A stretch of 64,000 bases of DNA. Source: Cavia porcellus (taxonomy: Eukaryota > Chordata > Mammalia > Rodentia > Caviidae). Below are positions 11,911-24,374 of this stretch, piece by piece. Within the stretch, counting starts at the first letter, position 1, and each line of letters starts with the position of its first letter. Location: positions 62,682,001 to 62,746,000 of the forward strand of contig NW_026947489.1 of assembly GCF_034190915.1 (NCBI RefSeq). The letters run 5' to 3'. A program made the translations under genes and the position numbers. The notes under the pieces were generated by a model. The model worked only from the letters and a program-made list of their open reading frames with translations. It did no database searches and had not been told where the DNA came from.

Positions 11911-13470
11911 TGTGCTACTGTGCTTGGGTAGTTTTCCTTGCCAAGTTTGATTTTCTGGAAACAAAATCGTAGAACTGACTTGGTCTTACGAGCTGTGATC
12001 TGGTTTTCGATCATAAACCTGGCCCTATTACCGTGCTCCTGGGAATCTCCAGATAGTGCGAGGGATTCTCTACCTCTTCGCCGAACGTAGGAGGCTGATT
12101 AAGCAGTCGTTTTACTTGATAAAGTTACTAACAAAGAGCAAAGTTTATTATGTGTGTTCGCCCAATTGTCTGGGATTGGTTTACTTGAATATTTGTTCTC
12201 AAAGCTAAAAATACTGTCCCGTTTGGTGCTTTGCTGTGGATACCTGCAGTTCGAGTTCTTTTCCTCAGATCTTTCCCTGTTTCTCTCCTGTCTCTGGTCC
12301 CAGGTCTGGTACTGTGCGCAGTGGTGAGTGGGGAAAAGCCTGGCTGGTCTCCTGTTTTAGCTTCACTTCCTTTCCTGAAGTGAAGCTTAGTGTTTATCAT
12401 GACTTATGCAGACATTGCCTTGGTTTAAAAGAAATTTTATTACTATATTTGGTATGCTTAACTGATAGATTTCTGTTGTAGTGGACACGTGTATGCATTA
12501 TTTTTTTCAAAGGAAAACATCTTAGAAAAAGAAAATAGACTCACCTAAGAAATGTATGGGTCACAATCGATAACTGGGCAAAGGTGGATTTCAGCCATCG
12601 TGATAAAACAGAGTTTATGTTTTGCTAGAGGACTGTGTCAGCCTTCAGGGAATATTATTTCAGTCACCAGAAGTGACACACTGCCTCAATGAATTGGTGA
12701 TAATAGAAGAACCCAACTCATTTCTCAGCTGGAGGGGCTGTGTAGTCTGGCCAACAGCAGACTGGCCTTCTGTCTACTCCCCTTTTCTCCTCCTTGCACC
12801 CCAACAGACTGGGACAGTTTGCTGCAGTATCCTCCCTGGCTATCAAGCCCCATCCTCTACCACAACAGGAGGGCAGCCAGACAACCTGCTGCCCCTTCTC
12901 CACTGATTTATATATAACATGTATTAAATAAACACTAGACATGGTTCATGTTAACAAAGGATTATTGAACAAGGGTACATGGGAAGATTCATACAACTAT
13001 GCATGGGAAAAATCAGTACTACACACATATTCACACCTGAGTTAAAATACAAATTTAACACCTTGCCATCTTAAAGAATATTTCTTGTAACATATGATGG
13101 GTAATTGCTGGAATACTAGCAGACTAATGTGAGAGAAATTCTTAAATGCTTAAGGGGATTGAAGAATTGGATCTATAACTAAAAGTGTGTTAAAATTCCT
13201 AACTACTGAAAAATTAAATGAGAAAAAATGAAAGGGAATAACAATCAAGTTTAAGACATAATAAGATTGGTTGTAGAATCAATGGGACAAAAATCTAGAA
13301 TCTAGAATAAAATTCCAATTGAAAGATGTGATAGTTACTGACAATTACAAGTGTAAGATTGTTAAGAAAAAACTAATAGTCCTTTATTTGAGTAAATCCC
13401 AAACTATATCAAATATGACTAGAAAATGATGCAGAATTGCCTCATACACTTTATATATTTTAGTAAAAGA
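11911..13470. other. No gene recognised; possible non-coding transcript
   Basis: A plausible splice donor (GTG|GTGAGTG, cut after 12,323) lies a few hundred bases downstream of the CpG island on the plus strand. An AATAAA occurs near 12,925. No conserved protein is visible, so a transcript is only a possibility. Confidence 0.25.
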
Positions 13471-13474
13471 GTAT

Positions 13475-14358
13475 ATTTTCAATTTAAGAAGGCTTTTTTT
13501 TCCTTTCAGAACGTGTTTTACCTTGAACCCAGGGAAAATATTTCCTTGTGGTCTTAAGAAAATAATGTAGCACTTGGCAAAGATGCAGTCCAGCAGCCCT
13601 GCACCAGAGGCCAAGATGAAGAAGACCTCCATGGCCATCATCACCTTCCTCTTACTGCTGTGGTACACAGGGAGGAAGGTGACCCACACACCGCAGAACA
13701 CCAGCATGCTAAATGTCAGGAACTTGGCTTCATTGAATGTGTCAGGCAGGTTCCTGGCCAGGAAAGCCACCGTGAAGCTGACTAGGGCCGGGGAGCCCAG
13801 GTATCCCAGGACACAGTAGAAAGCAGTGAAGGAGCCCTTGTTGCACACGATGATGATGTGACCATGTTTAGATTGTGCATCTGTGTCAATGTAGGGTGGA
13901 TTTGACCATCCAGAATCCACAGAGAGTGAGTTGGATCAGGGTGAACATTGGGATGATGTAGTTTGGTGCCCCTAATATGAGGAACTGCCTCATTCTTCTG
14001 CCTGCAGCAGTCACCTTAAAGGCTAGCATCACAGTAATAGTTTTGGCCAAGACATTGGAAACAGCCACAGTGAAGACAACTGCAAATGTGGTCTGCTTCA
14101 GGATGCAGATGGCTGTGTTGGAACAGCCATGGAGAGCAAAGAGCAGAGGAAGCAGAAGGTGAGGGAGATGAATAGGATGTAGCTGAAGCCCGGTTATTGG
14201 CTTTGACAATGAGAAGGAATGACTCATTGCTTCACAAAGAGCCCAAAGACAGCACCCTAAGGATCTTCATAAGCCAGAAAAGTCACAGCTTTTTGCAGTC
14301 AGTTTTTTCTGAGTGTTGGCATATTGATGGTTCGGACACTTCACACACTGCTGCATAG
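13475..14358 (-). pseudogene. V2R vomeronasal receptor pseudogene, last exon (7TM domain)
   Basis: After an acceptor (CTTAATAG|CT) the exon opens with QQCVKCPN and YANT, the end of the cysteine-rich linker, and then encodes most of the seven-helix domain. Recognisable V2R blocks are [67 protein letters not shown] and FLPVYHS. V2Rs are class C GPCRs for peptide and protein pheromones in vomeronasal neurons. This copy is dead: a TAG follows AYEDP, a deletion removes sequence before VKANNR, and frameshifts occur near 14,180, near 14,130 and near 13,905. The proline usual in the last helix (IFAPK in relatives) is missing, and the C-terminal tail runs on unusually. The other recovered exon lies 3.6 kb away at 17,925. 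Upstream exons were not found, and repeats fill the region where they would lie. Confidence 0.92.
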
Positions 14359-14467
14359 CTATTAAGAATGAAAACTGTCACTTGCCTAAGTATATTATTT
14401 CCCTTTCCCCCCAGCAAGATCATTCCTAGAAACTTACCAGACTTGAATTAAATTGTCAATTTTTAAG

Positions 14468-14695
14468 TTTTTGCTTTCTTTTTCTTTCTTTGTCAGTATG
14501 TGGAATTGAACTCAGTAACTTTGCCCTGAGATATATTCCTAATCTTTTTTAATTTTGTTATTTTGAAAAAGGATCTCCTTAATTCACTCTGTTGCCAATG
14601 CTGTGTTCCCACAGAAAATCCTCTTGCCTCAGTTAGCCAGAGCCATAGATTACAGGCATGCATCACCGCACCTCACTTTTGCATTTGTTTCTACA
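14468..14695 (-). repeat. B1+ID composite SINE (B4-like)
   Basis: On the minus strand a B1-like part (GTGCGGTGATGCATGCCTG ... AACTGAGGCAAGAGGAT) is followed by an ID-like part (TATCTCAGGG ... GAGTTCAATTCCACATACTG) and an A-rich AAAGAAAGAAA tail. It lies in the last intron of the V2R pseudogene. Confidence 0.75.
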
Positions 14696-14699
14696 CACA

Positions 14700-17510
14700 A
14701 AATAAAAGAATAATTCGTGTATAATACTGCTTGTTATTTATTCTCCTTTCAAAATCTGGCATACGCAAAGCTTTCTATTTTTACAAAGTAATAAAGAATG
14801 TGCCTTTATTACTTCTCTTACTTCACTTATTTTATCTATATCAAAACTGTATAAATTATTTCCGAGGTGTTCAGTGAACAGTCTCATATTATGAAGCCAA
14901 CATGATTGCTAAGCCCCTGGGAAATAAATATGAAGCGACATTGAAAGAGAAATTGTTCCATTATTGAGCTTCTCCATCTATGAATGTGCTTGATGCAGCC
15001 ACCAATTTAATTTTTATTGTTAAAGGAGTATTTCAATAACTTAACCTTGATATCTTTCAAAACCATTTACAGGATACATCAGCACATATTTAATGATTTT
15101 TAAATGCTACAAAAATCAATTTTCAGAATTTTTTATAAGCGCCTTATGACTAAGGTATGAAAAAAGGTTTCATTTTTGTGATAATCTTGTATTCCACAAC
15201 TAGGAAATTCAATATCATGTTATTTTATTTACATGAATTTTATACTTAAAAACTATCATCACTGGAAAATTCCATCATTCACATTTCTCCCTTTTTTTCA
15301 GTGTTTTCTTTATTGCACTGCCCGTGGTGTAGAGTGTGGCAGTAGTATGATAGCAAAAGTTGTGATCTCATTGTTTCTTTCAAAAATAAACCACAAATTG
15401 TAAAGTGTGCTATAGGGTAACATAAACACCAATATTGAGGGGAAGCTACAGACCTTCTCCTAGACCTAATTTGGTAATACATAATCTTATAGCTTTTAAA
15501 TCACAGTGATGTCCAACTTTATTATATTATCACCATTTGGTAGTCTCATTTTTTATTTTACTAGGAGCTAGTATATTTAACTATGTTTTATAAACTGAGT
15601 TTGCTATGGTATGCCATTCCTGAAATATATACCTCAATTTGGAATAGAACATGTAAATTGAGTTTAAAAAGGAAAGTAGACTGTGAACTTTGTTTCTTCC
15701 AAGTGCGCTTTCAGCTATGATTAACACAATTTATTTCCTGACAAAATGACTTGATTTTCCTCTGTTCTGAAAGAATGAAGTTAACATTAATATATTTTTG
15801 AATGCTCATGCAGTTCATTGTTGGTATTATTAATCAACAAATATTTGGAGTGAAAAATTACACTGTATACTCCTATAGGTTAAGAGACATGGTAATAAGG
15901 AGATACAACTGTTATAAAGACAATTTTTTTCCTTAGGACTGTTATGCTGTTTTCCTGTGATTTTATAGATTTCAAGACATAGGGTGATATTAAATTACTT
16001 ATACTTTCATAGAAAAAATTTTCATATAACAATACTAATGGAGAAATTTCTGTCATATTAAGTTAGCTTTAAATATTTTTAAATATTCTCTTATTTTTTG
16101 GAGAATTGTACTCAGAATTGTTGCTTTTTGTTACCAGAATCACATTTATCTCTGCTCATTTTCTCTCAGTGTCTTAATTTTTTAAATATTACTTTCAGAT
16201 TGTATCCCAACTTTCACTTCTTTATGTTTAATTTGTTCTTTTTTCTTATGTGTAATGAATATTTTTTTTATTGGAGTTTTTTTTGTACCAGGGATTGAAC
16301 TCATGACCTTGTGCTTCCAGGCAGGACTTATGCTGCTGAGCTAAGTCTCCAGCCTGTAATGAATATTTCAAATGTAGAACTTTACCTTTTTAATTTAAAT
16401 ATAGAACAATACGAAAGTATACATAATATTAGAATGAACATTTGTCTCTATATAGAGTATTGGCTTCAATTATCAGGATTTTCAGTTGCACATGATTTTT
16501 AATTTGTGCTTTGATCTATTCTATACTCTATGTATGACTGAGAATTTTCATACCTGAAGCAAGTATTAACTGATATTAATGGGTGCATTATTCTCTACAT
16601 GGGCAAATACAACATTTTATTAAAAGTACCATATTCCCATACTTTGTGGAGAACATAAGTTCAAATAACCTCATAACACAGTACATAATCAATCTTGATG
16701 CATTTCAGAGAACATTTAAAATCATACTAAATATATTTTGAAATCAAAATTTGTATTAGTCACAAAACCAAATTAGAAGATATTCAATGGGAAGATGATT
16801 CCACCATGTCATGAATTATAGGAAATTTAAATACTTTCAAAGAGGTATTTATGGTATGGAACAGTTTTTATCACCAGATTATTATAGATTTTATACAGTA
16901 TGTTTCAATCATCATCCTCATTTTATCTGTTTTAATAACATGGTATTTTCCTATAGGTTATTTGACTATACTATCAATGGCAAATGTCATTTTTGCCATT
17001 TCTAGTAATCCTAGAGGATTTATGCCACCTCTTTTTATTCTGATATAACACTAAAGCTATGATCTCTGTGAAACTGCCTCTAACACCTTCCCAAAATGTA
17101 TGTAACATTTTAAATCCCTTATTCTGTGTGCATATCATCCTTGCAGTTCTGTAGTACAAACTTTATGCTACAGTCTACAGACTGTATGCATTTTATGCAT
17201 TCTAGCAGAATTAAATTGTATTGTGTTATAAGCATTTTATACATCAAAGACATCCCCCTATCTCCAAAAATGACTCACTTTCTGTGATTACCTGCTTTGT
17301 ATGACAAATAGCATCAGCCACAGGAAAATGAAGTTATGCCTGACCTTGTCTTGACTGTAATCTTGCTATGATTCCAAAGGGTGTAAGGAGTTGGCTTTAA
17401 TCATGCTCCATGTTAAGTTTCATGATGCAGATGAAACTTAGATGCTGTGCTGTACGGGAAAGGGCTTGTCTTCAGAAAAGAATGCTTTTAATGGGACCAG
17501 AAAAATAATT
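14700..17510. other. AT-rich intron of the V2R pseudogene, otherwise featureless
   Basis: Low-GC sequence with no recognisable coding segment. It contains one SINE (16,265-16,354), annotated separately. Confidence 0.5.
16265..16354 (-). repeat. tRNA-derived SINE with 14-bp target-site duplication
   Basis: On the minus strand it reads GGCTGGAGACTTAGCTCAGC ... GTTCAATCCCTGGTAC plus an A-rich tail, the same family as the SINE at 29,596. TGTAATGAATATTT flanks it on both sides (16,251-16,264 and 16,355-16,368) without mismatch. Confidence 0.9.
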
Positions 17511-17514
17511 CAAT

Positions 17515-17715
17515 GTTGGTAGGCATGGCAGTGCATAAGTGCTATTCCAGGGAATTAGGGAGCTAAGACATGGTTCTTGAATTTTTGAGGAAGTCTGAAG
17601 AAATTAGTGCTATTCTGTCCTATAATAACCATAAAAGAAGCTGGGGACATAGATCATTGATAGAACACATTTTGGGTTAATTGCTAGCCATATAACAAAT
17701 AACAAACAAAAAGAT
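17515..17715 (+). repeat. B1+ID composite SINE, diverged
   Basis: A B1-like start (GTAGGCATGGCAGTGCATAAG) is followed by an ID-like part (AAGCTGGGGACATAGATC ... GATAGAACAC) and an A-rich AACAAATAACAAACAAAAAG tail. Confidence 0.65.
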
Positions 17716-17924
17716 TGATAAGAATTGAACAAAAGGAAAAACGAATTTGAGTGCATTTCAGAGGGGTAAATGTGATTTCCAAAAGGCACTTAGTATAACA
17801 AGTAATTTGATAACTGAAGGAAGTATTTTATCATCAGTGTCCTTTGTAAGAATTTTTCCATTTCCTCGACAGATAGAGTGAATATAAAATAGAATACAAA
17901 TGTGTCCACAGGATATGTACCTAC

Positions 17925-18048
17925 CTGTGTCATTGGTGATCTCACTATCTGCACAAGGGGTACAATCAAAACAACACACAGCCTTTCCTTCCTGAGGGCT
18001 TTTTCTAAATCCAGGATTGGAACTCTAACTGCATACTGAGTGGGGAGT
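17925..18048 (-). pseudogene. V2R vomeronasal receptor pseudogene, penultimate exon (cysteine-rich linker)
   Basis: The minus strand shows acceptor TTTCCATAG, a 124-nt exon and donor ACAG|GTAGGT. The exon encodes PGFRKSPQEGKAVCCFDCTPC and SEITNDT, the nine-cysteine linker between ligand-binding and transmembrane domains of V2R/class C receptors. A length of 124 nt is usual for this exon. The reading phase joins correctly to the next exon at 14,358. An in-frame TAG stands where relatives have glutamate after VCS, and a nearby linker cysteine is replaced by serine, so this exon is also inactivated. Confidence 0.92.
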
Positions 18049-18049
18049 C

Positions 18050-18860
18050 TATGGAAAGAAATATGTTGGTAACTTACACTTTTACTTCTTCAGAACTACA
18101 AGAGTAAATTTTATTTGAATACATACATAAACATAAATATTTAATTACATGCTAAATTTACTTCAGAGTATGAAACATATTTACAAAAATATGATTAATC
18201 AAAAGCATTTCTTTCCCACTCATTAGAAGGCTTATACACTTTTTTTTTAAATTGAAAATTTAGATATTCAGTTTCCACGTGTGATCATTGGTTGAGCAGA
18301 ACTGGGATCACACAACCTGTGATAGATTTTATCTTTCTTGTGCTTAAGAAAGTGTGTCATGAATAGACACAACATACCTCTGTACCTCCTGAGGTCCACT
18401 CTATCACATTCTCAGGTAAAGTCATTTTTTGGTCATGTAGACCATGTGAGAAAATGTTTCTAGTTTAACCTTAAGTGTTAAGCCTTCTGGAAAATTCCAA
18501 AAATTGCAAATGTCATGCTCTGAATCCAGTTTGCTTCTGTTATTTGAGTACTTGGTCTCCAACAAGATTGTAAAATTGGATGTTCTTCAGAAAGGGATGC
18601 ATCTAAGAGAAACACATCATCCTGTGTAAACAGAGCTCCAGGATAAAGACAGAAAATATAGTAGATGGAAAGTTCCTAAGTGTCATTTACATAAAGCAGC
18701 TTTAACACTGGTATCTGTTGAAATGTAGCACATGAATATCTAAGGACTAAAATTTCATGGTTAAGAAATATCAGTGAGTTTCAAAAAAATTCCATGCAAA
18801 CCCATTTCAATAAGGTCTGCAGTTGGATTAGGTAAAAACATCAACTGTAGTATTGAATTT
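18050..18860. other. No gene recognised
   Basis: The earlier V2R exons (ligand-binding domain) would be expected at or beyond this region on the minus strand, but I could not recognise them. L1 insertions begin at 18,863. Confidence 0.4.
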
Positions 18861-20911
18861 TCTTTTTTTAAATTTATTTTATTTTAAAGAGATTAAGACA
18901 AAAGAGGACAGAACAGAGCAGACTAGAACAGAACAATATAAGCAAAACAGCACTTCCAAAAGGACAACTGGATATTAACAGTAGCTACCATAATGTCTCT
19001 TTCTTTGAAATACTTGAGCATACCTTCACATAAAATAGTATCAAACATAACAAAATAGTATAAAACCAAGAGAATGAAAGTATTATAGGGCATTCAGAAC
19101 CAAATAACAGAAAATGAAAAATGGCTACTATATTATCTCGTTTTCTATAGAAAACTTGTTTATACAATCACATATTAAAATCCAATAAGACATAACATGA
19201 TAGAACCATTAGAAACAGAAGAACAAAACCATGGTAGGACTTCAAAGCAAGATGATATTAAATCAGCAATGGCTGCCATATCTTGTTTTCTTCAAAATAG
19301 CTGTTCGTACCATCACACATAATAAAATTAAACAAAACAGAATAAAACCATTCAAACTAATGAATGAAAACATGTCTTCAAAGCAATATAATGGCGAATC
19401 ATGATTACCATAAAATCTTATCTACTCTTACCATTTCTTACACTAGGGAGACTATACAGTATTTATACATGTAAGTTTGATTTATCTTGCTTGTGAGTAT
19501 GGTCTCAAGTTGCATCCATTTATTTATAAATATCTCAATGGGATCATTCTTTATAGCTGAGTAGTACTCCATTATATAAAAATATCACAACTTTTTTATC
19601 CATTCCTCAGTTGATGGACACTTAGGTTGTTTCCAAGATCTGGCTATTACAAATTATGCTACTATAAACATGTGTGCACATATATCACTGTGATATGATG
19701 TTTTCAGTTCCTCTGGGAATATGCCTAGAAGCGGAATAGCTGGGTCAAATGGGACTTCTAATCCCAGCTTTTTGAGAAATCTCCAGGCTGACCTCCACAG
19801 TGGTTGTACCAGTCTATACTCCCACCAGCAGTGCAGAAGAGTTCCTTTTTTCCCACAGCCACTCCAGCATTTGTTGTTGGTAGTTTTTTTCATCCTGGCC
19901 ATTCTTTCAGGAGTCAGATGGAATCTCAGTGTTGTTTTAATTTGCATTTCTCTAATGAGAATGATGATGAGCATTTTTTCATGTATTTATTTGCCATTTA
20001 TATTTCTTCACCTGAGAACTGTGTATTCATCTCAGATGCCCATTTTTGGATTGGGTCTTTGAATTTGAGAGGTCTGATTTTTTTTAATTCTTTATTGTTC
20101 TAGACAGAAGTCCTTTGTCTGAAGGACAGATCACTAAGATTTTTCCCCAGTTTGTGGGTTTTCTTTTCACAAAGAGATTTATTTCGACATGCAGAAACTC
20201 TTTAATAAGATGTGATCCCAGGTTTTGATTCTGGGAAGTATTTTCCATGTGGTTTGATTCCTGTTCATGAATTCTCTACCTACCCCTATGTCTTCAAGAT
20301 TTTTATCTTCTTTATCTTCCAATAGATTTAGTGTTTCTGCTTTAATATTTAGATCTTTGATCCATTTACATTTTAGTTTAGCACATGGTGATAGGAATAG
20401 GTATAGTTTTTAGTTTTTGGCATATGGAGAGCCAGTTGTTTCAGCACCATTTATTAAGGAGACTATCGTCCTTCCAGTGAACATGTTGGGCCCCTTTATC
20501 AAAGATATAGTGGTTGAGTGTGTTTGTAGTTGTGGTTATGTCTTCTAATCTATTGCATTGATCTTCAAATCTGTTTGTATTCCAGTACCATGTTGATTTT
20601 ATTATGGTAGCTTTGTCATACTTCAGGTCAAGGATTGTGATGCCTCCTGCCTTATCTTTGTTGCTTAGAATTGCCTTCGGTATTCTAGGTCTCTTCTGGT
20701 TCCAGATGAATTTTAGGAGTAATTTCTCTAGATCTATAAGGTATGTTAGTGGTATTCATTGGGATTGCATTGAATCTGTATAACATTTTTGGGAGAATGG
20801 CCATTTTAACAATATTCTTCCTATCCATGAACAAGGGATGTCTTTCCCTCTTCTGAGATCTTCTTTGATTTTTTTAAGGTTATTATAATTTTCCCTGTAT
20901 AGATTTTTACT

Positions 20912-23900
20912 TTTTATTTAAAGAAAGAATAAAAAACAGAAAAAGGGTAGAAATAATGCATAATTTCAAAGAAAAAAAAACAGTAAGAAATGCCTAGTTG
21001 ATAATTACATATTGTCCTCTTAAAAATAGTTGTTCAAGCTACAAAAGTGAAGCACACAAAGTGGACATTCAAACAGCGAACCTGCAAACCATTCTGTTCA
21101 ACTTTCCAACAAAAGCTTAATAATATGGTTAACAGTCCTATACACTTATACATATATGCAGTTATCCATATCTTCATGTATGTTAAGATTAAACAACCCA
21201 AAGCAGGCTAAAATTGCTCTGAACAAAGAATAATAATATTGTTGGATTTCACATCATGACACTTCAGGATCAGCACTGGGTACTGTGTGTCTCTTTTTCT
21301 TCAAAGTAGTTGTTCATTTCATCATGCATTATAAGATCAGTTCTCATAAACTGCTTATAGGTTCTATGCAGGCATGACTCTCTACATGTATTTCTATCAT
21401 TTCTATATTAGGAGAAACAAAACAAAGCAGGACAAAACAAAACATATTAGTATGAAAACACAAAATGAAAAAGTCATATAAAAGCAGAGTACAAGGTATT
21501 CTGCAATGGTTACTGTGTTGTCTCTTGTTATCTTCAATAGAATTGTCTATACGATCAGGCATAGTATAATTGAATGTAGCAGTACATAACAATATTAATA
21601 ATATTGTAGATAGTGTAAAACTTCAAAAGTAGGTAATAATCAAATCAGAAATCAAATCAGAATGGGAATCATAGTGAATCTTGTCATCTTCAGTGTAGTT
21701 GCCTATACTCTCAGACTTGATACTATCAATCATAACAGTTTTGAATAAACCCATTGATGCCAAACAGCAATCTAACCAACCAGATTCAACTAAGATCAGT
21801 CATGGTAAAACAGTATAAGTTATATAAGGCTTCAGATTAAGTTATTAGGGAATTAAGGATGATTACTATACTATGTTCTGCTATTTTTGGGATAGCCATC
21901 TGTGCCCTCAGATCTAATGCAAGTAGACAAACTGGGACATCTAAACAGAGCAGTGTGAGTAATGTGGATTTTAAATCCTGATACACTATTAACAATATCC
22001 TATACCTTCTTTTTTTAGACTACTCCTCCCCTTTCATTCCCACAGTGTGCACTGTGCATTTTTGGGTGCCACCAACTCCCTCAGTTTCTACATTGGGAAG
22101 GCAATCTGCTACTTACCTAAGTTGTTCCAAACCTTCTCCTTCCTGGACTTGATCTGAAGGTGTATTCCTTTACGTACAAAACCTATCTTTCCAACCTATC
22201 TGCAGGTGCTGGTCGAGTTGCCCCTAATACTCTCTGGTTCTCTGTCACATAGAGCATTGTTTTCTCATATTTGATTTTTGGTCTGTAAGCCCTTTTTCAG
22301 GTTAATTATATTTCCTATATAGAGCATCTCAGTGGACCCTGCCTCCTGATCTACTCTGCCTGAGTTTCTTTTCTTTTTGTTTCTTTTCTTTTTAGTGTAT
22401 CAAGGCCATGTATATTAGAGATTATAGCCAACCTTCTTTGCCTCGTTTCTGTTGTGTTATATTTCTGCCATTAGTTGTTGGATTTCACATCATGACACTG
22501 ATTTTCCTCTTCACTCCATTTCTGCTCCATTCATTGAGGCCTCTCTGCCTACATTCCTGAAATCCTGGTACTTTTTTTTCTCTCTAGAATGTCCTCCAAT
22601 ATTCTCTGTAGAGTTGGATTGGTGTTCACGAATTCCGCCAGTTCCTCTTTGTCTTGGAACTATCTTGTTTCTCCATTAATTTCTAGAGACAGTTTTTCAG
22701 GGTACATCAATCTGGGCTGGAGCTTATTTTCTTTCAGGGCTTGGAGTACTTAATTCCAAACTCTTCTTGATTTGATAGTCTGTGTTGAGAAGTCTGCTGT
22801 GATTTTGATGGTTTTTCCTTTATAGATGATCTGTTTCTTTTCTCTGATGGCTTTTAATATTCTGTTATGTTGAATTTCTGGTATCTTCATTATTATATGT
22901 CTGGGTGTAGCTGTTTTGGTTGTAGGTGGCTGGAGTTCTGTGTGCCTCATTTCCTGAATATCTGAATATCATTTCCTTTTCTTATGCTTGGGAAGTTTTC
23001 CCTAATTATTTTTGTAAATAGCCTTTTTATTTCCTTTGTTTTTACTCCTGCTTCTTCATTTACATTCTTTGTTCTTAAGTCATAGATCCTCTTGTCATCT
23101 TCTAGCCTTTGTATTGTTACTGCCTATTTCCTTGTTATTTTTAAAAAATGTTTCCTTTCATGACCATATATTGCTAACCTGTCTTCAAGTTTCAATAGTC
23201 TATCCTTAGTTTCTTTCAAGCAGTTTGCCAGCTTTCAATGGAGTTTTTAATTTCCTGGTAATCTCTTTGAACCTGGTTCATGTAGTCTAAGTTTTCTTTA
23301 TGTTTTCATTGAACATTTCTCTCCTTTTTATGTGTTCCTCCACTCTTCTGTCTGTGTCTTCTTGAGAGGTGCTTAGCATTTCTTTTGTTAACCTACTTAT
23401 ATCTTGCTTTACTTGATTAAATATTTCACTTTTGAGCTTATGTCCACTGATGCCATGTCTGATATGTATGTTTGCTGTCCTCAGTACCTTTTGTATTTAT
23501 CTTCCTGGACCAATATTCTCAGGGCTGGAGGCTGGGGACTTTTTCTTATTTCTTTCTCTTGTCATGTTTTTGGTTTCTTCCAAACAAGTGTATAGAGAAG
23601 GTCCCAGCCTTTTTCCTTGTTGTTTATGGTTCTTCTGAAATGCACTGGCTAGGGCTTTCTGCCCACTTCAGTTTGCTGTTGGTCACTGAGGTGCAAATAG
23701 GGGCAATGTATGCTGGCCCTTCCCCTCCAGGTCAGTCAACCTACAAGGGCCTTCACTGCATTAATGTGCTCTGTGCATATGGAATTGGTTTGGGGTGACT
23801 TATTGGGTCACAGCCAGGGGCATGACCCAGGCCAAGCAGATCCCACCAATCTGGTCTGGAAAGGGAACAACTGACTGAAATCACTGCTGTTCCTTGTTCC

Positions 23901-24374
23901 TGCCCTTGCTGCCCAATTCCAACATGCGGTCCCGTTGGTCGCCCCTTTCCTGTGGAGGGTCTTATTCCCAGCACTCACCATGGGTCAATGCAGGTCTCTT
24001 CCCAGCTCCGATTTCAGTTGGGCTGACCAACCTCTCACTTCAGCATGACCGTGGTTTCAGTGAGTCGCAGCGGCTGGAGTTCAGGTAGCTCAGTCAAAGT
24101 GGCAGGAGTTTGGGCTGCTCAGCAAGTGGCAGCTGCATGAGTTCGGGCACTGCAGCAAGGGCACCATGGCCACTAATCTTGGTTGCTCCAATGGTAGCCC
24201 CAGGACTGCATCTTTGATCAGTTTTTTTCCCTTTAGTTTCTTCCTGGATCAAGAGGAGCCATCTCCTTCTGTCTGGACCTCCCCACGATGTTTTATTCCA
24301 GCATTTGAGTTGTTTGTCTCAAGGAGACTCTGTATTCTGCTGTTTATCTCTCCACCACTTTAGCTCCTCCCCCC
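20912..24374 (-). mobile_element. Nested ORF1-only LINE-1 derivative (HAL1-like), older copy
   Basis: Read on the minus strand: a 5'UTR starts near 24,374 and resembles the start of the element at 43,610. An ORF1 remnant (about 23,290-22,580) follows, then about 600 bp without ORF2 similarity, then an L1-type 3'UTR and A-rich tail at 20,912. There is no endonuclease or RT sequence at all. The insertion splits a host L1 and is flanked by AGATTTTTACT (20,901) and AGATCTTTTACT (24,375), an imperfect target-site duplication. Half-L1 (HAL1) elements, ORF1 without ORF2, are known in mammals and depend on L1 for mobilisation. Confidence 0.8.
22580..23290 (-). pseudogene. ORF1 remnant of the nested half-L1
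   Basis: The RNA-binding/C-terminal portion is recognisable: TPRHIIMKIPEIQ, ILKAIREKKQIIYKG, ITADFSTQTIKSRR. These are the same blocks as in the intact ORF1 at 34,008. Stops and frameshifts interrupt the coiled-coil part. It belongs to the ORF1 lineage seen at 44,364 and 59,220. Confidence 0.8.

Noticed and set aside
18050..18860. An upstream V2R exon
   Set aside because: No ligand-binding-domain motif could be read in any minus-strand frame.
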